A program made the translations under genes and the position numbers. Of a stretch of DNA of 12,275 nucleotides, positions 6,693-12,275 are shown piece after piece (the stretch's first letter is position 1; each line of letters starts with the position of its first letter). Under the pieces are notes generated by a model. The model made no database searches. It was not told where the DNA came from and saw nothing but the letters and a program-made list of their open reading frames with translations. The DNA is from an uncultured Campylobacteraceae bacterium (lineage in GTDB: Bacteria > Campylobacterota > Campylobacteria > Campylobacterales > Arcobacteraceae), in contig CAJXPH010000066.1 in the NCBI GenBank assembly GCA_913057765.1, forward strand, positions 1 to 12,275, given 5' to 3'.

Positions 6693-7352
6693 CTAACCCA
6701 AAAGTTTCATACTATAAATAGCAGTCAATACAAGAGTATAAGCTGCAAGAAGATAAACATTTCTTGGATTTCCAGAAAGTTTTGGTGTTTTAATTTCTGA
6801 TACATTTAAAATTGCAAGTCCAACTCCACTAATATATAGTACGATTGAAAAAGTCCCATTACTGAATAAACCTTCAAATAAAAATATAAAAACTAAAATT
6901 AAACTATTATTGTCAAGAGCAAGTCCTGTATATTTTGTACCACCTGCTAATCCATAAGTACTAAAATAACTTAATCTAATTGCAGCAGCACTTAACATTA
7001 AAAATGCTCCAATTAAATATATAGGCTCAAATTTTCCATAACTTAAAAGTAAGATTGCAGGAGTTACACCGTAACTTACAATATCAATTACAACGTCTAG
7101 TTGTCCTCCGAATTTTGCATCAGTAGCTGTTCGCCCTTTTAGTTTTCTAGCAACTAACCCATCGGCCCAGTCGAAACCTACAGCCCAAACCATTCCAATC
7201 ATAGCTGCATAATAAACACCAATAATACTAAAATAAATAGCAAGTACAGTACACGCCAACCCTGAAAGAGATAAAAGGTTTGGAAGATCCTTAACATAAG
7301 AAAGAATCGTGGGCTGATGTGCCTCTGATTTCACAGAGTTTTCTTTTGACAT
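6693..7352 (-). CDS. CDP-alcohol phosphatidyltransferase, phosphatidylserine synthase-like
   Basis: A longer frame opens at 7412, but only the ATG at 7352 has a properly spaced AAGGA, so I take 219 residues. It is a multi-pass membrane enzyme of the CDP-OH phosphatidyltransferase family, which transfers a phospho-alcohol or phosphatidyl group from a CDP-linked donor and releases CMP. The catalytic motif begins with Asp61-x2-Asp64-Gly-x2-Ala-Arg69 and ends with Gly82-x3-Asp86-x3-Asp90. Between Ala-Arg and Gly there are 12 residues, where the common spacing is about 8, so this is a divergent branch. The segment YTGLALDNN near residue 142 is another conserved-looking loop. The substrate is open: serine (PssA-like) is the nearest guess. 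The divergent neighbour is a cytidylyltransferase, which could supply a CDP-alcohol. Confidence 0.8.
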   Translation of the reverse strand: MSKENSVKSEAHQPTILSYVKDLPNLLSLSGLACTVLAIYFSIIGVYYAAMIGMVWAVGFDWADGLVARKLKGRTATDAKFGGQLDVVIDIVSYGVTPAILLLSYGKFEPIYLIGAFLMLSAAAIRLSYFSTYGLAGGTKYTGLALDNNSLILVFIFLFEGLFSNGTFSIVLYISGVGLAILNVSEIKTPKLSGNPRNVYLLAAYTLVLTAIYSMKLLG

Positions 7353-7417
7353 AAAATAAATCCTTGAGGTAATAATTTTTTTTAATGAGTATTTTTTTAA
7401 TATTAGGAACATTTCCC

Positions 7418-7446
7418 ATATATTCAGCTATTGTATCTGAATATAT
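7418..7446. promoter_or_regulatory. Perfect 10-9-10 inverted repeat in a divergent promoter, candidate operator
   Basis: The left arm ATATATTCAG (7418-7427) and right arm CTGAATATAT (7437-7446) are exact reverse complements separated by nine bases, with 19 bases between corresponding centres, close to two helical turns. The right arm overlaps the TATACT proposed as the -10 of the cytidylyltransferase gene. A dimeric repressor bound here would block that promoter. No regulator gene is adjacent. Confidence 0.5.
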
Positions 7447-7449
7447 ACT
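7444..7449 (+). promoter_or_regulatory. Putative -10 box for the cytidylyltransferase
   Basis: TATACT, 20 bases before the ATG at 7470, with AAGGAG between. It overlaps the right arm of the inverted repeat. Confidence 0.4.
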
Positions 7450-7469
7450 ATCTGCAAGGAGATTGAATA

Positions 7470-7913
7470 ATGATTGTATATACTGTAGGTACTTTTGACT
7501 TATTACATGTCGGACACCTTGATTTATTAAAATATTGTAAAACACTAGGAGATACTTTTATCGTTGGAGTTGCTTCTGATGAAGTAGTAAACTCATATAA
7601 ACCAAACGTTCCAGTTATACCTTTAAAACAAAGAATGGAAATGCTCAAAGCTTTAAGTTGTGTTGATGATGTTAGATCATACCATACACTTGAATATGCT
7701 TCAGCTTGTAAAGAATTAGATGTTGATATTTTTGTGATTGGCGAAGATTGGGGAGACAAACCTCATAACATTGAAGTTGAAGAATTTTTGAAATCAAAAG
7801 GGAAAAAGATTGTACAAGTAAGTTACAACCCTGAAACTTCATCTACTAAAATAAAACAAAATGTTATTGCTCAAACACATAAGGGCAAATATATGTCTCA
7901 TAATGTGGATTAG
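7470..7913 (+). CDS. Cytidylyltransferase of the TagD/ethanolamine-phosphate (ECT) type
   Basis: The protein is 147 residues, about the size of TagD (glycerol-3-phosphate cytidylyltransferase) plus a short C-terminal tail. Signature motifs are all present: GTFDLLHVGH with His13 and His16 of the HxGH nucleotide-binding site, Arg55 in PLKQRMEML, GEDWGDK at 91-97 (GDDW-type loop of TagD/ECT), and SSTKIK at 124-129, the STTKI-like motif that contacts the triphosphate. It should form a CDP-alcohol from CTP and an alcohol phosphate. Glycerol-3-phosphate and phosphoethanolamine are both possible, and sequence alone does not decide. AAGGAG lies eight bases upstream of the ATG. It is divergent from the CDP-alcohol phosphatidyltransferase with a shared palindromic control region, and ends in a long hairpin. 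Confidence 0.85.
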   Translation: MIVYTVGTFDLLHVGHLDLLKYCKTLGDTFIVGVASDEVVNSYKPNVPVIPLKQRMEMLKALSCVDDVRSYHTLEYASACKELDVDIFVIGEDWGDKPHNIEVEEFLKSKGKKIVQVSYNPETSSTKIKQNVIAQTHKGKYMSHNVD

Positions 7914-7942
7914 ATATAAGTTTTAGATATCTATCATAATTT

Positions 7943-7990
7943 AAAATAGTTGAATAAATCAAGATAAATCCTGTTTTATACAACTATTTT
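7943..7990. terminator. Bidirectional hairpin between cytidylyltransferase and DUF2007 genes
   Basis: The outer arms 7943-7952 and 7981-7990 are a perfect 10-base inverted repeat. After one A-A mismatch, a further five pairs form between 7954-7958 and 7975-7979. On the plus strand the 3' arm runs into TTTTTT, as in a Rho-independent terminator. On the minus strand it ends in TTTT. Confidence 0.65.
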
Positions 7991-8017
7991 TTCAGGAACT
8001 TTATACTTCTACAAACA

Positions 8018-8317
8018 CTAACGTTCTTCGCCACAATTCCAACAAACTTTAAATTGTCCTTGATGAATTTCATTACACTTTTTACATGTCCAAGAACTTT
8101 GTTCAGTTTGATTATCTTTTATTTCTATAATTTCTTTTGCTTTTTCATAATCCTCTTCTTTAACAAGAATGCTAACACCTTGTGTAGCTTGCAAATGAGG
8201 ATGCATTCCTCCCGCATCATCTTTATCTATTAAAGAGTCTATATTTTCATCACTAAGATGGGACATTATAATTTGTGCTTCAATTTCGCTATATACCACT
8301 TTAAGTTCAATAAACAT
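8018..8317 (-). CDS. DUF2007-type protein with C-terminal zinc ribbon
   Basis: The longest frame starts at a TTG (8323) that touches the AAGGAG. The ATG at 8317 has ideal six-base spacing, so I take 99 residues. Residues 1-65 match the DUF2007 'putative signal transducing protein' pattern, with a VVYSEIEAQII helix, an IDSLID strand, GVSILVKEED and an AKEII helix. The C-terminus is a small zinc ribbon: Cys-Lys-Lys-Cys, then Cys-Trp-Asn-Cys-Gly with a preceding Trp. DUF2007 proteins are of unknown biochemical role. The ribbon suggests metal binding and perhaps contact with protein or nucleic acid. The gene appears monocistronic, divergent from radA. Confidence 0.8.
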   Translation of the reverse strand: MFIELKVVYSEIEAQIIMSHLSDENIDSLIDKDDAGGMHPHLQATQGVSILVKEEDYEKAKEIIEIKDNQTEQSSWTCKKCNEIHQGQFKVCWNCGEER

Positions 8318-8428
8318 TTTCAACTCCTTTATCTAAATATAAATCATATATCTTTATTACTTATATTCACTTGATTTAATTAAATATTACAAAATGTCAT
8401 ATTTTCCATCTTCTTAATACTTTTTCAT

Positions 8429-8434
8429 TATAAT
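8429..8434 (+). promoter_or_regulatory. Putative -10 box for radA
   Basis: A perfect TATAAT after a T-rich stretch, 29 bases before the radA ATG. T-rich upstream DNA without a -35 is typical of this phylum. Confidence 0.5.
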
Positions 8435-8462
8435 TCCAACATAAATAAATCAGGATAAAAAA

Positions 8463-9812
8463 ATGGCGAAGAAAAAAACATCATTATTTGAATGTCAACA
8501 TTGTGGAGAACAAGCTACTAAATGGCTTGGTAAATGTCCAAACTGTGGCTCATGGGATTCTTTTATAGAATTAAATCAAGACCAACAAGAAGTATTAAAA
8601 CAGACTTCTAAAGTTATAAATACCACCTCAAAAGCAACTCCAATAACACAAGTAAAACAAGATAATGTATCAAGGTTTTCTTCTTGCAATGATGAATTTG
8701 ATTTAGTTTTAGGTGGAGGAATTGTTCCTGGTTCTTTAACTCTTATTGGTGGAAGTCCAGGAGTTGGTAAATCTACACTTCTTTTAAAAGTTGCCGGATC
8801 AATTGCAAAATCTGGGAAAAAAGTTTTATATGTATCAGGAGAAGAAAGTGCTGGACAAATAAAACTTCGAGCAAATAGACTTGATGCAAACAGTGATGAT
8901 TTATATTTACTAAGTGAAATAAAACTTGAAGAGATACAAGACGAATTACTTAGAGATAATTACGAAGTTGTTATTATTGATTCGATTCAAACTATTTATT
9001 CTTCGAATCTAACATCAGCTCCAGGGTCAGTGTCACAAGTACGGGAGATAACTTTTGAACTAATGCGTAAAGCAAAAGAGTCAGATATAGCAATGTTTAT
9101 CATTGGGCATATTACAAAAGATGGTTCAATTGCAGGTCCTAGAGTTTTAGAACATATGGTTGATACAGTTTTATATTTTGAAGGAGAATCTTCTAAAGAA
9201 CTTCGTATGTTAAGAGGTTTTAAAAACAGATTTGGTTCAACTTCTGAAATAGGAATTTTTGAAATGACAGGAGAAGGATTAATTAGTGCAAAAGATATTG
9301 CCTCTAAATTCTTTGATAAAAGTAAAGCACAAGCTGGTTCTGCACTTACAATTGTTATGGAAGGAACAAGAGCATTAATCATAGAGGTTCAAGCTCTAGT
9401 AACTGAATCAACACATCCAAATCCAAAAAGAAGCGCTACTGGTTTTGATGGAAATCGTTTAAATATGCTTTTAGCCCTACTTGAAAAGAAAATTGATTTA
9501 CCATTAAACCATTATGATGTTTTTGTAAATATTTCAGGTGGAATAAGAATCAAAGAGAGTTCTGCTGATTTAGCTGTTGTTGCAGCTATTATTTCATCTT
9601 TTAGAGATAGACCTATTTCTAAAGAGTCAACATTTATTGGTGAAGTTTCACTAACTGGTGAAATTAAAGATGTATATTCTATGGATATGAGATTAAAAGA
9701 AGCACAAGCTCAAGGTATCAAAAAAGCAGTGATTGCTCTAAAACCAAATATAAAACTTGATATGAAAACTTTTCCAGTAGATGAAGTATCTAAAATGATT
9801 GAACTATTCTAA
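8463..9812 (+). CDS. radA: DNA repair protein RadA/Sms
   Basis: The 449-residue protein is the usual RadA length and has all hallmarks in order. The N-terminal zinc finger has Cys11-x2-Cys14 and Cys25-x2-Cys28. The Walker A motif GGSPGVGKST is at 96-105 with Lys103, followed by the RecA-like ATPase core with VVIIDSIQT as Walker B. The RadA-specific KNRFG motif is at 254-258. The C-terminal Lon-protease-like domain has a SGGIRIKESSADL segment. RadA is a hexameric helicase that drives branch migration during recombinational repair and natural transformation. The start is supported by AGGA eight bases upstream and TATAAT at 8429. The stop codon lies within a long perfect hairpin. The gene appears monocistronic. 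Confidence 0.97.
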   Translation: MAKKKTSLFECQHCGEQATKWLGKCPNCGSWDSFIELNQDQQEVLKQTSKVINTTSKATPITQVKQDNVSRFSSCNDEFDLVLGGGIVPGSLTLIGGSPGVGKSTLLLKVAGSIAKSGKKVLYVSGEESAGQIKLRANRLDANSDDLYLLSEIKLEEIQDELLRDNYEVVIIDSIQTIYSSNLTSAPGSVSQVREITFELMRKAKESDIAMFIIGHITKDGSIAGPRVLEHMVDTVLYFEGESSKELRMLRGFKNRFGSTSEIGIFEMTGEGLISAKDIASKFFDKSKAQAGSALTIVMEGTRALIIEVQALVTESTHPNPKRSATGFDGNRLNMLLALLEKKIDLPLNHYDVFVNISGGIRIKESSADLAVVAAIISSFRDRPISKESTFIGEVSLTGEIKDVYSMDMRLKEAQAQGIKKAVIALKPNIKLDMKTFPVDEVSKMIELF

Positions 9813-9834
9813 TTAATTTTATTAATTAGAATAG
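9804..9834. terminator. Perfect 14-base hairpin overlapping the end of radA
   Basis: The arms 9804-9817 and 9821-9834 are exact reverse complements around a TTT loop, and two more pairs form after one mismatch. The left arm holds the last two sense codons and the TAA of radA. It lies between radA and the convergent thioesterase gene and probably serves both. No strong U tract follows. Confidence 0.6.
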
Positions 9835-9846
9835 CTCATCTTTAAT

Positions 9847-10251
9847 CTATTTTCCAACTCTTTTATTTGCACCAGACATAAGTCTCTCTTCTGTCACAAC
9901 AGCTCTAGTATGAATACAAGTTCCAACAACTCCTGCAGAATCTTCAGCTTCAATTTCAAACTTATAAAGCTTACCTTCCATTCCTACAAATGTTGCTGTT
10001 GATTTCACAACATCACCACTTAATGTTGGTGCAAGATGTTTCATACTTACTTCAACTCCAACTGAAAGTTTCCCATTTCCTAATAATGGAATCATAACTT
10101 TTGCAGCAGAACATTCCATCAAAGCAACTAATCTTGCAGTTGCAAATACTTCTGGAAAATCATCATCTGATGATATCTCTAAATTTTTTGCTAAATCTTT
10201 ATCTTCTACTTTAAATTCAATACTATCTTTTGTTCCAATTTCTAATGACAT
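9847..10251 (-). CDS. FlK-like hotdog-fold thioesterase
   Basis: A GTG at 10257 opens a slightly longer frame, but it sits directly on the GGAG. The ATG at 10251 has five-base spacing and is chosen, giving 134 residues. The protein matches the single-hotdog thioesterase group that includes fluoroacetyl-CoA thioesterase FlK. VFATARLVALMEC contains Thr38 and Glu46, and VSMKHLAPT contains His71. These are the Thr/Glu/His positions of the FlK catalytic set. Other family landmarks are LSVGVEV and the late GTCIHTRAVV strand. It probably hydrolyses an acyl-CoA in the cytosol, but a specific role in fluoroacetate resistance should not be assumed. It is divergent from ybeY. Confidence 0.8.
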   Translation of the reverse strand: MSLEIGTKDSIEFKVEDKDLAKNLEISSDDDFPEVFATARLVALMECSAAKVMIPLLGNGKLSVGVEVSMKHLAPTLSGDVVKSTATFVGMEGKLYKFEIEAEDSAGVVGTCIHTRAVVTEERLMSGANKRVGK

Positions 10252-10278
10252 AAACACTCCTATATTTTTAAAATATAT

Positions 10279-10284
10279 ATTGTA
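10279..10284 (-). promoter_or_regulatory. Putative -10 box for the thioesterase gene
   Basis: The minus strand reads TACAAT, about 27 bases before the ATG at 10251. Confidence 0.35.
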
Positions 10285-10341
10285 CCAATTTAAAATAAAA
10301 GTATTTTTTATCTACTCATTTACTAATTTGCTTGATTTAGA

Positions 10342-10347
10342 TATAAT
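10342..10347 (+). promoter_or_regulatory. Putative -10 box for ybeY and the antiporter
   Basis: A perfect TATAAT, 24 bases before the ybeY ATG, in the divergent region shared with the thioesterase gene. Confidence 0.5.
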
Positions 10348-10371
10348 GCGCGAAAAACAAACGGATAATTT

Positions 10372-10791
10372 ATGATTGATTTAGATAATCAGACAGATTT
10401 AGAACTTGACATTTCAGCTCTTGAAACTATTGCGAATGATTTAACATCAAAAGATATTGAATTAATATTGACAAGAAATGATGAAATTCAAAAACTAAAC
10501 AAAGAACATAGAAATATAGATAAAGCAACAGATGTACTTAGTTTTCCACTTGAATTTGATATGGACAATATGCCATTAGGTTCTATTGTTATCTCTACTG
10601 ATTTTGTTGAAGAAAAAGCTAAAGAATATAATCACCATTTTGAAGACGAATTAAAACTTCTTTTTATCCATGGACTATTACATATTGTTGGATTTGACCA
10701 TGAAGTTGATGATGGTGAGCACAGAGACAAAGAAGAAGAGTTAATCAAAAAGTATAATTTACCAAATAGTTTAATAATAAGGAATTCTTAA
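10372..10791 (+). CDS. ybeY: Endoribonuclease YbeY (rRNA maturation factor)
   Basis: The 139-residue protein matches the UPF0054/YbeY family. The zinc site HGLLHIVGFDH contains His100, His104 and His110, the H-G-x-L-H-x-x-G-x-D-H signature. Upstream landmarks are also present: an N-K-E-H-R motif (about 43-47) and ATDVLSFP (52-59), followed by LGSIVIS. YbeY acts in 16S rRNA 3'-end maturation and 70S ribosome quality control, usually as a small cytosolic metalloprotein. The ribosome site is weak (ACGGA), but the ATG is the only sensible start. The antiporter gene begins three bases after its stop, so the two form an operon. Confidence 0.93.
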   Translation: MIDLDNQTDLELDISALETIANDLTSKDIELILTRNDEIQKLNKEHRNIDKATDVLSFPLEFDMDNMPLGSIVISTDFVEEKAKEYNHHFEDELKLLFIHGLLHIVGFDHEVDDGEHRDKEEELIKKYNLPNSLIIRNS

Positions 10792-10794
10792 AAT

Positions 10795-11712
10795 ATGGAC
10801 ATACTAATATTTATAGTTTCGATGACTGCACTAATTTATGGTGCTGATTTTATAATTGAAGAGAGTGAAAAAATTGCACTTCACTATAAAATATCTCCTT
10901 TTGTAATTGGAGCAACACTTGTTGCACTAGGAACTTCTTTACCAGAAATGGCTGTTTCAATGTCAGCTTCATTAAAAGGAAGTGGAGATATTGCCGTTGC
11001 AAATGTAATTGGTAGTACAATTTTTAATATTTCATTAGTACTAGCCGTTGTATTTATAATATCAAAAGAAATCAAACCGAGTAGAGATCTTTTTGCAAAA
11101 GATTCTGCATGGGCACTTTTCCCTATTTTAGTTTTTATTCTAATGGGAATTGATGGAAAAATAAATGCAGTAGATGGTGTTTTATTTTTGATTTTAATGG
11201 CTGCATATTTAACATTCCTAATAGGTTCTAATCAAGTAGAAGAGATAGATGATGAATTAGCAAAAGAAAAATTTGCATGGGGAAAAACCTCTCTATTACT
11301 ATTAGCAGGTTTTATGTTAACAATTGGTGGAGCAGATTTTGCAATTGATAGTGCAGGAAATATAGCAAGAGAATTTGGAGTTAGTGAGTGGATGATTGGA
11401 TTATTCTTAGTTGCTTTTGGAACATCACTACCAGAATTAACAATATCGATCAAAGCTGCACTAAATAATAATGCAGATTTAGCAATAGGAAATATTATTG
11501 GTTCAAACGTTGCAAACTTTACGATGGTATTAGGTCTAAGTTCAATTGTAAATACATTAAACGTTGACTTATCTGCTCATTTCTTTGATATTGCAGCAGC
11601 ATTTATACTTTCTTTGATGCTAGTATTTATTACAGCTAATAAACTTTATAATAAAAGTGCAGGAATAGTATTACTCGTAGTATTGGGATTAGTAATTCAA
11701 AATGGTGCGTAG
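10795..11712 (+). CDS. Calcium/sodium antiporter of the CaCA superfamily (YrbG-like)
   Basis: The 305-residue inner-membrane protein has about ten hydrophobic segments. It carries the two inverted alpha-repeats that define Ca2+/cation antiporters. Repeat 1 has ALGTSLPE ending at Glu51 and then VIGSTIFN (71-78). Repeat 2 has AFGTSLPE ending at Glu214 and then IIGSNVANF. The two glutamates are the ion-binding residues of the family. An acidic cytosolic loop (about 145-157, VEEIDDELAKE) separates the halves. The likely role is exchange of Ca2+ for Na+ or H+ across the inner membrane. The ion cannot be fixed from sequence. AAGGA at 10779-10783 lies inside the end of ybeY, and the ATG is three bases past the ybeY stop, so the genes are co-transcribed. 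It ends at a 17-base hairpin. Confidence 0.9.
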   Translation: MDILIFIVSMTALIYGADFIIEESEKIALHYKISPFVIGATLVALGTSLPEMAVSMSASLKGSGDIAVANVIGSTIFNISLVLAVVFIISKEIKPSRDLFAKDSAWALFPILVFILMGIDGKINAVDGVLFLILMAAYLTFLIGSNQVEEIDDELAKEKFAWGKTSLLLLAGFMLTIGGADFAIDSAGNIAREFGVSEWMIGLFLVAFGTSLPELTISIKAALNNNADLAIGNIIGSNVANFTMVLGLSSIVNTLNVDLSAHFFDIAAAFILSLMLVFITANKLYNKSAGIVLLVVLGLVIQNGA

Positions 11713-11714
11713 GA

Positions 11715-11750
11715 ATAATTAGTAAATAGTTTTAACTATTTACTAATTAT
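11715..11750. terminator. Perfect 17-base hairpin between antiporter and Fur-family genes
   Basis: The arms 11715-11731 and 11734-11750 are exact reverse complements with only TT between them, so the real loop must open one pair. The repeat is AT-rich and begins two bases after the antiporter stop. It ends ten bases before the stop of the convergent regulator. This is the strongest inverted repeat in the window and probably terminates both transcripts. Confidence 0.65.
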
Positions 11751-11760
11751 CTATTTGAAA

Positions 11761-12165
11761 CTATTTAAGACAATCTTCACAAATTCCAGAAAATATAACT
11801 TCCGTATTTTCAATTCTAAAATTTGTTATATTTGACATTGAATTTTGTAAAACTGAAGTATCTATAATAATATCTTCAACTTTTCCACATGAAGAACATA
11901 CTAAATGTGAATGTTCTTCCTTTATTAATTCATAAACTGATTTTGTATCAGGAAGTTTTACTTCGTTTAAAAAAATCTTTTCTACCATTGCATTTATATT
12001 TTTATATATAGTTGCTAAAGAGATTGAAGGAAACTTTTTTAATAAATTTTTATAAAGATCATCAATATTCATATGTCCATGTTTATATAATTCTTCAACA
12101 ATTGCAACTCTTTGAGGAGTTACTTTTAAATCATATTCTTTTAATAAAATAGAACTATTAAGCAT
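11761..12165 (-). CDS. Fur-family metalloregulator, probably PerR-type
   Basis: This 134-residue protein has an N-terminal winged-helix DNA-binding domain (VTPQRVAIVEEL, 15-26; ISLATIYKNI, 48-57) and a C-terminal dimerisation domain. The structural zinc site is complete: Cys90-x2-Cys93 and Cys129-x2-Cys132. Candidate regulatory-metal ligands are His31, Glu79, His85, His87 and Asp98. By alignment with B. subtilis PerR (His37, Asp85, His91, His93, Asp104), Asp98 falls on Asp104, which favours peroxide sensing, while Glu79 replaces Asp85. I therefore call it PerR-like with moderate confidence, and Fur-like iron sensing remains possible. AAGGA lies seven bases before ATG 12165. Only 62 bases of real upstream DNA remain before the adapter, so its promoter may be incomplete. 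Confidence 0.85.
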   Translation of the reverse strand: MLNSSILLKEYDLKVTPQRVAIVEELYKHGHMNIDDLYKNLLKKFPSISLATIYKNINAMVEKIFLNEVKLPDTKSVYELIKEEHSHLVCSSCGKVEDIIIDTSVLQNSMSNITNFRIENTEVIFSGICEDCLK

Positions 12166-12227
12166 TTCATATTCCTTTCCTGCTTGAAAGCATACTAAAA
12201 CTTCACTTATGCAGACTTGTTAATTAC

Positions 12228-12275
12228 CTGTCTCTTATACACATCTCCGAGCCCACGAGACCAGAGAGGATCTCG
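12228..12275. other. Illumina Nextera adapter and i7 index (sequencing artefact)
   Basis: Position 12228 begins the 19-base Tn5 mosaic end as read through from an insert (CTGTCTCTTATACACATCT). It is followed by CCGAGCCCACGAGAC (12247-12261), an eight-base index CAGAGAGG (12262-12269, which I recall as Nextera N708) and ATCTCG, the start of the P7 flow-cell sequence. The order mosaic end, adapter, index, P7 is that of a library read-through, not of a transposon. GC content also jumps compared with the adjacent DNA. Confidence 0.97.

Noticed and set aside
7291..7545. Minus-strand frame across the divergent region
   Set aside because: It overlaps the starts of two well-supported genes and the palindrome, and has no family features.
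7448..7759. Minus-strand frame antisense to the cytidylyltransferase
   Set aside because: Shadow of a strongly supported gene, Ser/Thr-rich with no motif.
7924..7933. Palindrome TAGATATCTA after the cytidylyltransferase
   Set aside because: Too short and AT-rich to interpret. The hairpin at 7943 explains the region better.
8374..8385. 12-base palindrome ATTTAATTAAAT upstream of radA
   Set aside because: Short all-AT palindromes are expected by chance at this base composition, and it is not placed over a clear promoter element.
8996..9382. Minus-strand frame of 128 codons inside radA
   Set aside because: radA is certain here, and the antisense frame has no recognisable domain or ribosome site I trust.
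12228..12246. Tn5 mosaic end, as if a transposon edge
   Set aside because: It continues directly into adapter arm, index and P7 sequence, so it is library read-through.

Overview
The window looks like ordinary chromosome from an Arcobacter-like member of the Campylobacterota. This is an inference from very low GC, Lys/Ile/Asn-rich proteins, AT-rich TATAAT-type -10 boxes with no clear -35, and a gene set typical of that group: radA, ybeY, a CaCA antiporter, a Fur/PerR-type regulator, DUF2007 and YjbR proteins. No rRNA, tRNA, CRISPR array, phage gene or insertion sequence was seen. The last 48 bases (12228-12275) are not biological. They are Illumina Nextera adapter plus an i7 index, so real sequence ends at 12227.

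Layout, left to right. (1) 148-1182 (+) encodes an exported protein with two thioredoxin folds. It abuts, stop codon to stop codon, the end of a five-gene minus-strand operon (3717 down to 1183): YscW/YbaY-like lipoprotein, YjbR-family protein, LysE-type exporter, transglutaminase-like protein and an RNase H-fold protein, all overlapping or separated by 3-14 bases. (2) A second minus-strand unit (4665 down to 3787) encodes a small secreted two-cysteine protein and a GFSRG-motif protein. It ends in a hairpin just before the operon promoter. (3) Divergent from it, on the plus strand, are a 41-codon membrane or secreted peptide (4791-4916) and a tautomerase-family protein (4955-5326). (4) 6585-5338 (-) is a PHP-domain metallohydrolase. 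(5) A CDP-alcohol phosphatidyltransferase (-) and a TagD/ECT-like cytidylyltransferase (+) are divergent, with a perfect 10-9-10 inverted repeat between them. (6) A DUF2007/zinc-ribbon protein (-) is divergent from radA (+). (7) A FlK-like hotdog thioesterase (-) is divergent from the ybeY - CaCA antiporter pair (+). (8) A Fur/PerR-type regulator (-) ends the window.

Four of the five convergent gene junctions carry perfect AT-rich inverted repeats that probably act as shared bidirectional terminators. Several of them build the stop codon into the stem.

I see no clearly undescribed multi-gene system. The best leads are the unannotated 41-codon peptide, the cytidylyltransferase/CDP-alcohol transferase pair with its widened active-site spacing and promoter palindrome, and the GFSRG-motif orphan. 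Four start codons (at 4665, 7352, 8317 and 10251) were placed downstream of the longest open frame because Shine-Dalgarno placement demands it.
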